Assembly (NCBI RefSeq): GCF_015706575.1
Contig: NW_024037059.1
Span: 14,111,730-14,175,729, forward strand
Direction of reading: 5' to 3'
DNA length: 64,000 nt
Source of the DNA: Patiria miniata
Taxonomy: Eukaryota > Echinodermata > Asteroidea > Valvatida > Asterinidae
Shown here: piece by piece, positions 7,901 through 17,979 of the stretch
How positions within the stretch are numbered: position 1 is the stretch's first letter
Layout of the letters: each line of letters starts with the position of its first letter
Program-made: the position numbers and the translations under genes
Notes under the pieces: generated by a model
The model's database searches: none
What the model was told of the DNA's origin: nothing
The model's input: the letters and a program-made list of their open reading frames with translations, nothing else

Positions 7901-10827
7901 TATGAAATTATCCAGATTACTTGGGAATGGCCTTCAATTTACACATGCCTCTATGGAAAGCGGCTGTCTGGCTTTTGTGAGTTGGTCATTTAGTGCCATC
8001 TACAGTTAGTGCTCAAAAGGTACTTTTTGATGGAAGTACAAAATAAGAATGTGTAGGATGTAGAATTTTTCAAACGAAGTAACATTTTGCTGATCGCGTC
8101 ACAGGCTGCCATCTTGGAAAAGAGGAAGTTGGAAGCAGACGTTGAGAGCATGAAGTCAGTGGAAGAACTCAGGACCGTTCAACTGATGGAACTCAGACGA
8201 GAAAATATGGCACTCAAGAAAGATGTAAGTCCAGACTCTAAAATTAATAAGCGTTTTGATCACTCACCATAACACACCACATTATTTCAGTTTGCCACAC
8301 CTACACTGTGATACTGCATTATCCAAATCTGTAGCTTAATAGCATTAAACGGAATCAAGCATTAACCCTAACCCCCTAGGCCCTTGTTGCTTACAACCAT
8401 CCTCAATCCTCCAAAATCCTCCAAAATTTTGCAACTCCGCCTAAATTTTTCAAAATTGTCAGACAGTCCTGCCTCAAAATGCATTCATCCTCAATCCTCC
8501 AAAATCCTCCTCATCCCAAAATTTTGCACTCGTGTTTAAATGAAGGATAACCAACGCCAAATCCTTCAAAATCATCAGACAGTCCTGCCTCAAAATGCAT
8601 TCATCCTCAATCCTCCAAAATCCTCTTGTGCTTCAATCACCATTCATCCTCAATCCTCCAAAATCCTCATGTGCTTCAATCACCATTCATCCTCAATCCT
8701 CCAGAATCCGCATTTGATTCAATCACCATTCATCCTCAATCCTCTAGAATCCTCCAAAACCGCCAGGAGGATTTTGGAGGAGTGAGGTGGGTTAGGGTTA
8801 AAGAGGTTGTGGAATGCTCGAAGACATTTCCGTCATTTTTCGTGTATATGTAGCCTAAGGTGTGATGAAATAAAAACGACTATTGTGTCTGTCATAAAAT
8901 GAGTACAAAAGGTACTTTTGAGAGTTGTTTTACAGGTCCTGTTTCGACCCGAACGTGCAATTTGTGTAAAAGTCGCGTTGGGGGCAGCAAACAAAACATA
9001 CTAAATCGTGACGTAATAAACAGGACTCCCGATGCAGCGTGGTATAAACGAGTCCTGTTTATTACGTCACAATTTACTATGTTTTGTTTGCTGCCCCCAA
9101 CAACGACTTTTACACAAATTGCACGTTCGGGTCAAAACAGGACCTGAAAAACAGCTCTCAAAAGTACCCTTTGTACTCATTTCATGACAGACACAATAGT
9201 GGTTTTTATTTCATCACACCTTAGGCTACATATACCCGAAAAATGACAGAAATGTCTTCGAGCATTCCACAACCTCTTTAAGTTGCAAGAAGGGTAATAT
9301 GGATTATTGAATAATTCAGTGCCTGCTAACTTTCTGAACTCTTTACATTTATGCAAAACACTAATGAGCAGTTGTTGAGGTTCATATTGATCTTCACAGT
9401 GTCACTCAATGTTTTTTCAATTTTCTTTATTTGTTCTATTATCGTTTCCCTTTCAGTTGGAAAAGCTGCCGGTTAGAGACGATGAGATTCTCCGTCTCAA
9501 AGCCAAAGTGGAGGATCTCAAAGCAATGATGGTTAAGAAACACGACTATCAACAGTAAGCTAAGTCTCAGTCAATGGAGATGGGGTCATTGTGCTCATTG
9601 TGCTCTCTGAGGGGGGATAACAGACTTCTCTTTTGTCATTTCAGAGAAATTCCAAAGTGCCCATAACAAAATCTTTGCATGATTAAAGGGAAGATACAAC
9701 ATTTGCAAACATCACAAAACGAAATGATCGAATTATCACGAAATACCTTACTGGATTGTTATGGAATGACAGTCTAAAACATTCTGTAAAATCGTGGCTC
9801 CTGGTGTGCTGCCATTTTCAAGAAAAATGGGATTTTTCCAACGCTGGTCGGCCGACCAGCGTTGGAGAAAACTGGCTTTTTTCAAACAGTGCTCCTAATT
9901 TTTCATAATTAGTTATTCCGCGTTTTCTTTGCAATTGATTACACACCTGTAAAGGTGTTCAAGCCTGCTAGACAGATTTTCTGACCTTACAATTCCGCAA
10001 AGTTTATAAATTGCTCTGTTTCATCTTAAGTGGGGTCAGGAAACCAGACTTCAAGAACATGATTGGTTTTCTTGGTTTTTCCAGCATCTACAAGCCCAAA
10101 TCGTGAAACAAGTCATTTTAACAATATTTGCTATAACATACTAATCCTCCAAATCCATTTATTTCTGAAAATTGCAGCAAAAGCAAATGTTGTACATTCC
10201 CTTTAATATGAAGGCGAAGGTAATAATCAGCTTGGCGAGGGGTCTACAACATTTAAATTGAATTCAAATTTGTGTGAGCTTCAGCTTGAAAAAGAAAATG
10301 TTAGGAAAGTGGAAGGACAGTATGCTAAGTCCTCTCTTTAAACCTTTCCAAGGGCGATATATGTAGTGTGGCTTAAATCTAGTGTCAGGTTAAAACTGAT
10401 ACTGACGGCAGATTCCAACACCATGATTTACCACAGTTGTGCTATGTTGAGGTGGCAACAAGTAATGAAGTAAATAATCTGTTACAAGATTAACAAAGTC
10501 TGTTGATGTCTTCTCCTCCACAGGCAACTTTCATCAGACCACATCACCCTTCGGGAGAACTACGAGCGAGAAGTGAACGAGAAGAAACGGCTGTCTATGG
10601 AGAAGGAGCAACTCTCCTGGCGTCTGTCTCTGCACTCTGAAGGTTCCTCCCCTGTTTCCCTGTCACCAGGCCACACCTTCTTCCCTTGCACCTCCCCATC
10701 TCGGTCCCCCACGCGCTCCCCCACGCGCTCCCCCAACCCGTCTCCGTCTGTCTTGAAGCAGAATCTGTCCAGGTCGAGTTCTTTGGACAGTCACGAGAGC
10801 GGCGTGTTTTCACCGCAAACTGGGTAA
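1727..10827 (+). CDS. MTUS1: MTUS1/ATIP-family microtubule-associated coiled-coil protein, 3' part of gene (9 exons)
   Basis: Nine exons splice in frame: 1727-1944, 4051-4132, 5029-5187, 5723-5778, 6841-7020, 7347-7445, 8105-8224, 9457-9554, 10524-10827. Together they give about 437 codons ending in TAA. The N-terminal peptide (LCESRTKELNLIKLNLRAG, then GFDAMSILVQYL) matches the conserved start of the MTUS C-terminal coiled coil (LCE..n.eL..lk..l.a...GFDal...iq.L). The centre is an almost unbroken charged coiled coil rich in E, Q, K and L. The end has KRLSMEKEQLSWRL, the family signature, followed by a Ser/Pro tail with RSPT repeats. Known family role: microtubule binding and, for ATIP isoforms, AT2-receptor interaction. 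Vertebrates have MTUS1, MTUS2 and MTUS3, so this may be a co-orthologue of all three. The gene begins upstream of the window or upstream of 1727. An in-frame ATG at 1699 has a weak context, so a spliced start at the acceptor ending at 1726 is preferred. Confidence 0.85.
2040..2360 (+). repeat. Dispersed repeat R-x, copy 1
   Basis: It shares phrases such as ttggggcttcca, an aatggct block and a gaaaagaaatgaaaagatga-like tail with 34435-34760 and 35480-35830. It is diverged, its ends are not defined, and it is non-coding. Confidence 0.45.
2461..2984 (+). mobile_element. TTAA-1 MITE, copy 2
   Basis: Same order of blocks as copy 1 (atacaacatttgcaaacatc ... ggctcctggtgtgctgac ... tgttgtacattccctttaa). 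The left TTAA has decayed and the central palindrome is partly lost. It lies in the intron before the exon at 4051, in the same orientation as the other copies. Confidence 0.75.
3313..3834 (+). mobile_element. TTAA-1 MITE, copy 3 (perfect central palindrome)
   Basis: The element is flanked by TTAA at 3313-3316 and 3831-3834. At 3461-3502 there is a perfect 42-bp palindrome with 21-bp arms centred on GGTCGG|CCGACC. Its terminal repeats and internal blocks match copies 1, 2 and 4. Confidence 0.85.
4051..4132 (+). CDS. MTUS1: MTUS-like exon b
   Basis: The acceptor is ggtgattcag and the donor is acag|gtgaat. The 82-base exon enters in phase 0 and leaves in phase 1. It reads LDAFDNPHLKSRIQ then ELQRQLEEAKTIT, continuing the coiled coil. 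The intron before it is 2.1 kb and carries two copies of a TTAA-flanked MITE. Confidence 0.75.
4339..4479. mobile_element. Small inverted-repeat element
   Basis: AAATATTGAGTGGCT (4339-4353) is repeated inverted at 4465-4479. A second inverted pair lies inside (GGTAAAATCTGGACTTTTCC, about 4365, and its complement at about 4412). It resembles a snap-back MITE and lies directly beside the next element. Confidence 0.6.
4487..4847. mobile_element. Inverted-repeat element with termini of about 31 bp
   Basis: GATCCTTGTCATTTGAT (4501-4517) is perfectly inverted at 4817-4833. The match extends imperfectly outward (ataactgacaaat and its counterpart). It is a non-coding MITE in the intron between the exons at 4051 and 5029. 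Confidence 0.55.
5029..5187 (+). CDS. MTUS1: MTUS-like exon c
   Basis: The acceptor is tttgtgatcag and the donor is AGCA|gtacgt. The 159-base exon enters in phase 1 and leaves in phase 1. It encodes heptads such as EEELGCIQHELVDTRRSNEE. A TTAA-flanked repeat starts only about 35 bases after the donor. Confidence 0.8.
5222..5472 (-). mobile_element. TTAA-4 MITE, copy 1 (near splice donor)
   Basis: It is homologous in reverse orientation to 55498-55734: blocks gggattattt, gacgggttcaggc, atctgcgggta and gtgtatacacgccatc are shared. TTAA is present at 5222; the other end is decayed. It begins about 35 bases after the donor of the exon ending at 5187. Confidence 0.65.
5723..5778 (+). CDS. MTUS1: MTUS-like exon d
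   Basis: The acceptor is cctctaatttcag and the donor is ACTCAG|gtaggt. The 56-base exon joins in phase 1 to give STQSEHKQAINSLTEEHLTQ and leaves in phase 0. Its small size makes it easy to miss; it is supported by strong sites and heptad continuity. Confidence 0.75.
6351..6794. repeat. 11-bp minisatellite, about 40 units
   Basis: The unit GACTTGTGATT is repeated with few substitutions (acatgtgatt, agtggtgatt and similar). Because 11 is not a multiple of 3, every antisense frame stays open and yields repetitive QSQVNHKSITS-like peptides, which are artefacts. An inverted seed (gagtcaatcacaagtc) lies at about 6213-6228 upstream. Confidence 0.95.
6841..7020 (+). CDS. MTUS1: MTUS-like exon e
   Basis: The acceptor tract ttttcttgctttag ends at 6840. 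The donor is CTCCAC|gtcagt, weaker than its neighbours. The exon is 180 bases, phase 0 to 0, encoding a His- and Gln-rich coiled coil (HHIVEVSKIQQQHQEHIEEL). An 11-bp minisatellite ends about 45 bases upstream of the acceptor. Confidence 0.8.
7347..7445 (+). CDS. MTUS1: MTUS-like exon f
   Basis: The acceptor is attatttcag and the donor is GTCCAG|gtcagt. The exon is 99 bases, phase 0 to 0, encoding DEVYKWTFQCENHKERVMRL. This corresponds to the family segment just before the last coiled-coil blocks. Confidence 0.75.
7560..7900. other. GC/CpG-rich block inside intron
   Basis: It is markedly richer in CG dinucleotides than the surrounding intron (for example gccgcgaagcgaggcc and cgtcggcgcacg). 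No conserved exon or repeat partner was found in the window. It could be an old insertion or an internal CpG-rich regulatory block. Confidence 0.3.
8105..8224 (+). CDS. MTUS1: MTUS-like exon g
   Basis: The acceptor is cgcgtcacag and the donor is AAAGAT|gtaagt. The exon is 120 bases, phase 0 to 0, encoding AAILEKRKLEADVESMKSVE and onward in clear heptad spacing. Confidence 0.75.
8362..8801 (+). mobile_element. TTAA-2 MITE, copy A
   Basis: It begins TTAACCCTAACCCCCTAGG and ends GGTGGGTTAGGGTTAA, giving 13-bp terminal inverted repeats including TTAA. Inside are tandem blocks of atcctcaatcctccaaaatc. Two more copies lie inverted at 24837 and 26205. Its right TTAA is also the left TTAA of the foldback that follows. 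Confidence 0.85.
8798..9281. mobile_element. TTAA-3 foldback element
   Basis: A 484-bp near-perfect palindrome: left arm 8798-9027, loop 9028-9050, right arm 9051-9281. The ends are TTAAAGAGGTTGTGGAATGC and its complement, with TTAA at both ends. The 82-codon open frame at 8899-9147 is only an arm read through and is not a gene. It lies in the intron between the exons at 8105 and 9457. Confidence 0.9.
9457..9554 (+). CDS. MTUS1: MTUS-like exon h
   Basis: The acceptor tract gtttccctttcag ends at 9456 and the donor is CAACA|gtaagc. The 98-base exon enters in phase 0 and leaves in phase 2. It encodes LEKLPVRDDEILRLKAKVED. A foldback/MITE pair fills the intron upstream. Confidence 0.8.
9683..10206 (+). 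mobile_element. TTAA-1 MITE, copy 4
   Basis: TTAA lies at both ends (9683, 10203) with the family's terminal repeats and a 30-bp perfect palindrome at 9837-9866. It lies in the last intron, in the same orientation as copies 1-3. Confidence 0.85.
10524..10827 (+). CDS. MTUS1: MTUS-like terminal exon i
   Basis: The acceptor cttctcctccacag ends at 10523 and phase 2 joins to give QQLSSDHITLRENYE. Then comes KRLSMEKEQLSWRL, which is the family's end-of-coil signature, and a disordered tail: SSPVSLSPG, triple RSPT/RSPN motifs and SRSSSLDSH. The stop TAA is at 10825-10827. The many SP and RSP sites look like proline-directed kinase targets (inference). Confidence 0.9.
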
Positions 10828-13800
10828 CGTAGAATGCAGTAAATAGCCTGGATGTCGTCAAAAACCCACACACACCATTCCACAGGGCAGGGTGGTAGAA
10901 TAGATTAATCCGTTAAGCTCCGTCTTATGATATTTGCAGCCAATCACAGACAGGAATGTATAGGCCATCAGCCTCGGTCCAAAATTTTGGCCACCGGTAT
11001 CAAATGAGGGGAATAATTGTCATAGCAATTTTTTGCAAGGTATACACCTCCAGAGTTGGAAAATATGTGATAGCATTGCAGCGGTGGCAGCTTTTTGGGT
11101 GCTATCACCCGTTTTTTTCAAAATGTCCATCAAAATGCTTATTACCACTCTAGGGGCGGTATATCTTGCGCATGCGCACTATAATCATTTATGCCCAGAT
11201 TTGATACTGGCCAAACCCCCAGGCTGATGGCCTAGTACACCAAATATCCAATTCAATTCAAATTTGATGGACATGCCTGCAACATACTGTGTCACATTGG
11301 TTCCATTCCTGTGTTGCCCATATGCGAAGTGGACAGGGTCAACTGGCAAATCTGGAAATTTGCATTGTTAAGCTTTCTGGAGCTACACTTAACTGTGTGT
11401 TGACATTTGTATACCATATTAAACTTATATAAATATATTCAATTGCCCAGAAAATGCCATTGTTATATTCTACCAAAGTCTATCCCTTACACCCGGTTTT
11501 GTAGTTCACATGATTAAGGATGTGAACGAACTTAATGTATGACCAAACGATTTTGTCAATGTTGAAATTTGCGGCGTGAATATTTTCTAATGACATCACT
11601 TTGTCACTTAAAGCACTCGAATTGGCTCGTACTTTGAATCTGAATATTTAATTCCTCTAAAACAGTTTTGTATACTTAAAAAAAGATTGGTGAAAAAAAA
11701 AAATTAACTGAATGTAAGGATAGAATCCCTTTTCTTGGCAACATTGTATCTTTTCCAAGCAACTCGGTGTTTTGGTCAGAGGTGTTGTAGCTTGTCAAAC
11801 TTGGCGAAAGGGCGCAGGTTTTGATGTCTTATCTTGTATATTGAAAAGAAATCATGAAATTGCCTTGGTGTACACACAGATCTAATGTCGACATTCCAAG
11901 TTCACTTTCCATCTAAATCACTCCTGATTTCTTGGTACAAACGTCATCAAATTCAATTCAAAATGACTGATCACATCTCAACACTCATTGACTCAGTTGC
12001 CTGTTCAGTTTCACTCTGAACACTTTTGGGTGTGAGTCAAGAATAAAAAGTGATTTGTGGAAACAAAGGGAGAAGCAAAAATTAAGAAAGCAAAAGGAAA
12101 AGAACAAAGAGAAATGTTAAGTCTTTGATCGCTATAAAAATGTAAAGCAAGCCAAGTTGTATTTCATGTTGAGAGCCAGTTTCACCGAAAAGGTAAACCT
12201 TTGAGGAACGTCTGTTAACTCTGTCAGGATAACAAGTTTGGTGTTGTAAATGTTATGTGGATTGTATGATTCATGTCGTGCCGCTCATGCGTTGACATAG
12301 TCCGTTGTTTGTCATTTTCGGATGGTCTGTTATCAAGAGCGCGGAAGATAAGGAAAACTAAACTGTGCCATAATTTATTGATGTTTCCTAATGAATCTTT
12401 CAAAAAATTGAAAATTTGGTCGAAAACCAAGAGAAAAAGAATCTACACGTGAAATACTTGTGTGCATAGCTGCACATTATGGGTTGCTAAAATGCACTAG
12501 AATTTAAATTTGTTGTTATGAGTCGGGGTTTATCAACTCGCTGTGTTGTTTTCAATAGCGCCCTCTCTTGATTTCAACAGCGCCATCTTGGCTATTTAAG
12601 CAAAGAATAAGTTCTTTGTGGCATTCTATTAATGCAGTGTTTCAGCATCAATTTTGTACCAAAGTAAAAGAAAATATAAAAAAAATTGAAAAAAATCGTC
12701 TATTGATAGTTACTTTCTTATAGAAATATTTTTGGCTTAAGAACGCAGAAATTGGACATTATTCAGTGGACAGATATTCTTGTAGAAAATTGTTAAGAGT
12801 TTGTGTGTGTTTGTTGGTGTGTGTTTGTAGATTGTGTGTGACTAGAAAACCAGTAAACCGTGTATATTAATAGCCAATGAAGAACGTTTAGTCTTTGGGC
12901 GGCTCTTGAGTTTGGCTTCAAGAAATATTATTTTGTAAATATTTATATATCATATTTAATGTGGCTAATCAGAGAAAAAAAGATGTATTTATCTGCTGAC
13001 ATAAATGTGGCAAAAATTATTTAAGACGCACTATTATAATTAAAAGTATTTAAAATGTAAAATAACACCAGTGTTATCCACTTACGTATGAACAAAAGAG
13101 GTCCAGGTAATATATTCCATTTTGTAAGTTAAACAATGTTAGCGGTGTTTCCATAAAGGTAATTGTCTTGAGATTCTTTACTCTCTGCCATACCTTGGAG
13201 AAAACTATAATATTGTGTCCTATTTCCTAACATGCAATGATTCTCAACTTTAAAATAGTTGCAATGTTTGATTTATTTTGGAGCAGTGTATATTTCTTCA
13301 GGAGCACATGTATATGTGTACATGATATCACTTCATGGTGCGGCAACTATCCATGATACCTCACTCAGTATAGTGCGACCGTTGACTGTGGTGTACATAT
13401 TATCTAACAAAATAACTGGACTTCTTTTGTTCTTAACATTTTCATCGAAGACCTGGTTTCATTCATGTTATGAAAGAACGAAACTGGTTCTGTGAATATG
13501 TTGTGATAATAATATTTGTCCTCAATTTCTGGCAGAAGATGTTTGCTGTACACAGGCATGCATACTGCTTTATGACTTGTCTGTTATAGGGGAAAAAAGT
13601 AAAAACGAAATTTTGATCTCCAGTTGGATGAAGCCAGGTTTCAAATATGTAATTCTCCCTTTTTGGTATCTTGTAGCACAGGCGAGTTATCTCCAAATAT
13701 TAATGTAATTTTCAGGAAGAGATAAAAACATGAAACGTAAATCTATGTTCTCTAATTACAGAGGCTGTTCAACCAACTTAAATGTATAAAGTTTTTTGTT

Positions 13801-14672
13801 TAGACTTTACTTTTGTGTGCCTTGAATCAAACCTCAAAAAGTAATGCATCGGAATGTATGATGCTTTTTGTATACTCGTTCTTGTAGTAAAATTGTTTAT
13901 TCAAGTTTTCCTTCAAATGTATTACACGTTCTATGATTTGGTTATCAAAAGTGTTGGTGTCAACAAGTTTCAAGTGTAGCTTTTATATGGTGCTGTTCAT
14001 TAGATTTTGACAAAGAATTGTTGAATTATTTATAAATTATTCAGTTGTTGAAATTTAAAGTTATTTGTTAAATTGTAAAAGACATTCTGCAGTTTATTAC
14101 AATATTATTGATTTCATCATCCGATAATTGTTTTTTTCCGGTAATGCACTTTGGTTTCCTTGTGAAGTTACTTCTGGGGTATTTGTAGTGATCCTTAAAA
14201 TATCTTTTTGGCAATCGAGTAAAAATGGCCTAAGTGAATGCCGCTTTCCGGTCTTTACAAAAGAAATTCTAAAGTCCTTGTCTTTATCCATCGTGAATTC
14301 TTCCTTTTGTCATCAAGAAAGTATTCCAATATTCTGATTTTCATGTTAACCGACACAAAAATAAATGATTTTTCATAACAAGAAACTTGTCATATTTTGG
14401 AAACTTGAAGAAAAATGCCCTTTTAATAGCAGCACTACATGATTTTATGTACCAGACATAAAAACACGTTTCATACAAAGCTAAGTTGAACATTTCACAA
14501 CTTTGATTAGGTATCCTAATTATTGTTGATAACAATAATAATTTTCACAGTCAGTTTTAATACCGGCCATTCACAGGTTAGTGAGTTTTTCAATGATTTG
14601 ATAAGTTTATCTCATTGTTTAACCCATTTTTGTCATCATCGCTTCAAAAAACATTTCAAATAAATAAATAAA
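10828..14672 (+). other. Probable 3' UTR and downstream flank of the MTUS-like gene
   Basis: AT-rich sequence without coding potential. AATAAA occurs at 12042 and in a cluster at 14659-14672, so one or more polyadenylation sites are possible. It contains one inverted-repeat element (10961-11234). A gcgccctct/gcgccatctt pair occurs near 12558-12590. Nothing else is seen. Confidence 0.45.
10961..11234. mobile_element. 274-bp MITE in the 3' UTR region
   Basis: Perfect 14-bp terminal inverted repeats: TAGGCCATCAGCCT at 10961-10974 and its complement at 11221-11234. A possible 3-bp duplication (gta) flanks it. There is no coding content; overlapping short frames are shadows. Confidence 0.7.
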
Positions 14673-14997
14673 AAAGGCCCATTCGTATGATCAGTGTACA
14701 CGTGAGCAAATTGTGATTACTGTTTATTTCTTGTTCTGGTGTCGGTTGAGCAGTTTTGGGTGGGATTCTGTCTTATTTAGGCTTTCTTTCTCAGGCAGAA
14801 AGGAAAAGAAATTAGCACAAATAGTCCATTTTGTAATTTCACAAATTTGCACACTTATGCGGCAGTGCAAAATGTATCTTCCAACATTCACAACAGCTGA
14901 TTGGCTCACGAATTGGCGCTTCTTTTGAATACATTATGCACCAGTGCAGTGCGCACGTGTTCCAGACATGCTCAGTAAAGTGTTTGTTTCTTCAAAC

Positions 14998-15113
14998 ATG
15001 GCGGCTGAATTAAATTTGACGACGACATTTCCGCGGTGAAAGGACATACACAATCCCCGAAGAACTAGGAATACCGCCTTGACCGACTAAGGAAAGGACA
15101 GACACCACACAAG
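14998..15113 (+). other. Candidate 5' exon: ATG in good context, then donor
   Basis: ATGGCGGCTG in the context tcaaacATGG opens MAAELNLTTTFPR and then hits TGA. Donor-like CCGCG|gtgaaa (15035) and AAGGA|gtaagt (15113) follow. Other frames give RTYTIPEELGIPP. It could be a first exon, or a decayed transposon or gene start. Confidence 0.25.
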
Positions 15114-15231
15114 GAGTAAGTAGTATTCTGTTTGAGAACATTATTTTTTGGAATACAATTAACTCTTAAGTGGTTTTGAAGGATGTTTTCTACGTACTTT
15201 TCTCAACTTTTTATCCGGACGCTTGACAACG

Positions 15232-16187
15232 TACAGTCGTTTTCCTAGTTCCGGATTTTTCCTAGTTCCGGATAGCTTCAAATAAAAACCTACCTCTCTT
15301 GGATTAGTTTCTGATAAAAAAAAAAATTCTGACGATGTACATTTTGAAAAGGAAAATGTAAGCTCCTTGATGCACAAAGATTTTTCTGATAAAATCCATA
15401 GAAGAGGAATTTTGGCCAGACTTCCGACTCGCACTTCGACATGTTTGGACGGTTTGTAGAAAATCGCGGGAGCTGCGAATCGACGATAAATTTTCTCCTC
15501 AGTATTAGTATATCACTTGTACCGTGTGATTGTGAATATTTTGTTCACTCAGCGGCACTACAATCGTATAAACTCTTCCAACGAATTCTTGTTGAATCAA
15601 AATAAGTTGTAAAGTCTCTAATTTTTGAAAATTCGGCAACGAATGACCGTATGCTTTTGCCTAGTTCCGGATAGCGCGTGCACTTACGACCCAACTACAC
15701 GCGCGTTAATCGATTTTGTGTGATGTATTCTGTGCTGGGTCAAAGATTTTTGGTCCGTGCGTGAGTTCGAGCCGTTGCGCTTCAGACAAAAGTTTCAAAA
15801 TCATTTACGTTTTTTCTCTTTTTAAAATTTGCTGGAATTCTCTTGAATGAACTATTTTTGGAAAATGAAATAATACTTTATCAGAAAATATAGGGGCCTA
15901 CTTGATTCGGTTGGTTCTGGCTGAAAAAAAAAGAAGATTTTCTCGCATGATTTTTTTTTTTCGCGTGAAGCAGTTTTGATCGATTCAGAACTGATTGATG
16001 AACCGATCCGGAACTAGGAAAAGTGACATCGGTACTTTTGACGTCATAAAATCAAAATAAAAATGGTCTCTCCGTCACTCAAGGTAAACTAAAGTTTAAT
16101 CAATGTCACTTGAATTCGTGGAGTAGTTGAGCTGAAAGCAGCCTGAATGATGTTTGCTATCCGGAACTATATAGGAAAACGACTGTA
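15232..16187. mobile_element. 956-bp inverted-repeat transposon with subterminal motifs
   Basis: The left end TACAGTCGTTTTCCTA-GTTCCGGATAGC is inverted at the right end (GCTATCCGGAAC ... GGAAAACGACTGTA). ACG flanks both ends as a possible 3-bp target duplication. The motif CCTAGTTCCGGAT recurs directly near 15243, 15256 and 15660 and inverted near 16007, like transposase-binding subterminal repeats. There is no transposase frame. Confidence 0.75.
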
Positions 16188-16204
16188 ACGTTTCATACGT
16201 TTAA

Positions 16205-16320
16205 AGTTTAGAGGGCATATCGAGCCTCGGTCTCGGTGTCGAGGCAACTTTTTGCTGGTCTTGGTCTCGGTCTCGGACTATCCAGTCTCGACTACAACAC
16301 TGGTCTTGGGTCTAATGAAA
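16205..16320. repeat. GGTCTCGGTCTCGG low-complexity block
   Basis: Imperfect repeats of ctcggtctcgg and ggtctcggac lie just outside the 956-bp element. Confidence 0.5.
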
Positions 16321-17380
16321 ATGTAAGAATCGTTTTAATTGGATGCTGGGAAGGACCGAACTTTTTATGTTAAAATAAAGGTGATCACCACTCTTTCATT
16401 GTCACTGAATTTGTTTATTTAAACCTGTTCGGGTGAGGGCGCCCTTTGCAAATTCTCCATTGTTACCGTGCCTCAGTAAACAACGAACTTGTCCGCAATT
16501 AACAGTAGTTAATAACTCACGGCACTTCTCACGGCACTGTAAAAAAAAAACAGTTACACATTAATCCGAGAAATCAAACGTCAAACAAACAAGTCGATCG
16601 AGCTTATGTGCTTTATATACAAAGCCCGCACGGTCTGCAATCGCCTGGCTCGAAAAGTCACTAAACTCAGGCTGAGGTTTTGTGGAAATATTTGTGCACA
16701 CTGTACTACGTTTTACTTACAGCCTGTTCATAGGCTCGTTATTCCTGGAATCTTCTTAAAACCCAAAAGATCAATCAAACCGAATTATTCTCTAAAACGC
16801 GATGCTTAACGCGAATAAATTATTTTCTGAGGCGCCTGCACACGCGCACCTGAAAAGGAACTCGATCATAGCTGTGAATGATTTCGAAACTTTCCGCTGA
16901 TGTAAACAGTTGTAGTTTTCTGGAAACAAAGCACTTTCATTATTATTTTATAGCTTTAACTAATTAAAATGCTGCTGAAATTTTCTACTATAGGATTAGG
17001 CGTATATACCTATACATGAATTAAGACCTAGTCCTATTTGTACGTGAAGGCTTCCCAAAAATAATGTAGGGGAAAAAATATATATTTATTTGGATAAAAT
17101 ATTGGCGGAGGCAGATATGTTTGACGGAGTCTTGATTATACTCAGTTAATACGATATGCGAATTTGTTTGTTTTTGTAATATAATGAACCCTGCAAGGCT
17201 GCAATGCACATGACACCGACTAACTTTTGAATATAAATTGCCAACCGCGCTAAAAGAATCATCCTAAAAATTTTGCAAATGTAGGCTTCGTTTCGGGTGA
17301 GACACTGGTAGTGAAACAATTCGAACTGAGGCCTCAGTGTTCGAATCCAACAGAACGAATCCAAACTTCAGCCTTTATTC
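16321..17380. other. No gene seen
   Basis: Short open frames have no coding look. AT-rich and unique within the window. Confidence 0.4.
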
Positions 17381-17558
17381 ATGAGGTTTCATGTTCCTGT
17401 TCGAGAAAATTGAAACAAAATGAGCGGAAACAGACCATTGTGAAACAATAAGGCTGAGGCCGCAAGCCACAGCTGGAAGGTACCCAAGGTTTGACATATT
17501 GCATAAAATCCCACGTGGTCCACACCCATGATGCATTGCGCGCCTCACATTGAAAAAA

Positions 17559-17680
17559 ATGGCGACTTTGAAGAAGAAATTTTTTTTGGTCAACTGTCCC
17601 TACGAAGTATTTGCCGTTTTCTTGATAGAAAAGACAACACTGGTATCCAGGAACATTGACTAAGAATATACAGAGTATTG
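17559..17680 (+). other. Candidate 5' exon with start codon and strong donor
   Basis: aaaaaaATGGCG opens MATLKKKFFLVNCPYEVFAV and continues to TAA after 34 codons. A strong donor GTATTG|gtgagta follows at 17680. It could be an upstream-ORF-bearing first exon, or chance. No partner exon is proven. Confidence 0.25.
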
Positions 17681-17979
17681 GTGAGTACTTTTAAGAGGAT
17701 TTTCAGTTACGAAAAGGTCGAAAATGGGTCATACCTGTAACGTAAAATGGTGGCCTTTTATTTTTAAGTTATGAATGCAGGTTATTCGCCCCCTACTTGC
17801 CAACTCGCCCCATGCCAACTCGTCTCGTCTTTTGTAACACGTACTCTTCTTAATCTTAGTCTTACGAATGAAGTTTGCTGAAATATTAACAGCTTAAAAG
17901 TAAACTTGGAAAGAATGTTGCACTTGCAACCTGAAGTGACGCCACTTTTTTTGGCGATCGTGAAGTGTAGGGCACTAGC

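Noticed and set aside
8362..8801. TTAACCCTAACCC / GGGTTAGGGTTAA ends looking like telomere repeats
   Set aside because: Only one and a half units occur and always at the termini of the TTAA-2 element in three copies, so they are transposon ends and not interstitial telomere arrays.
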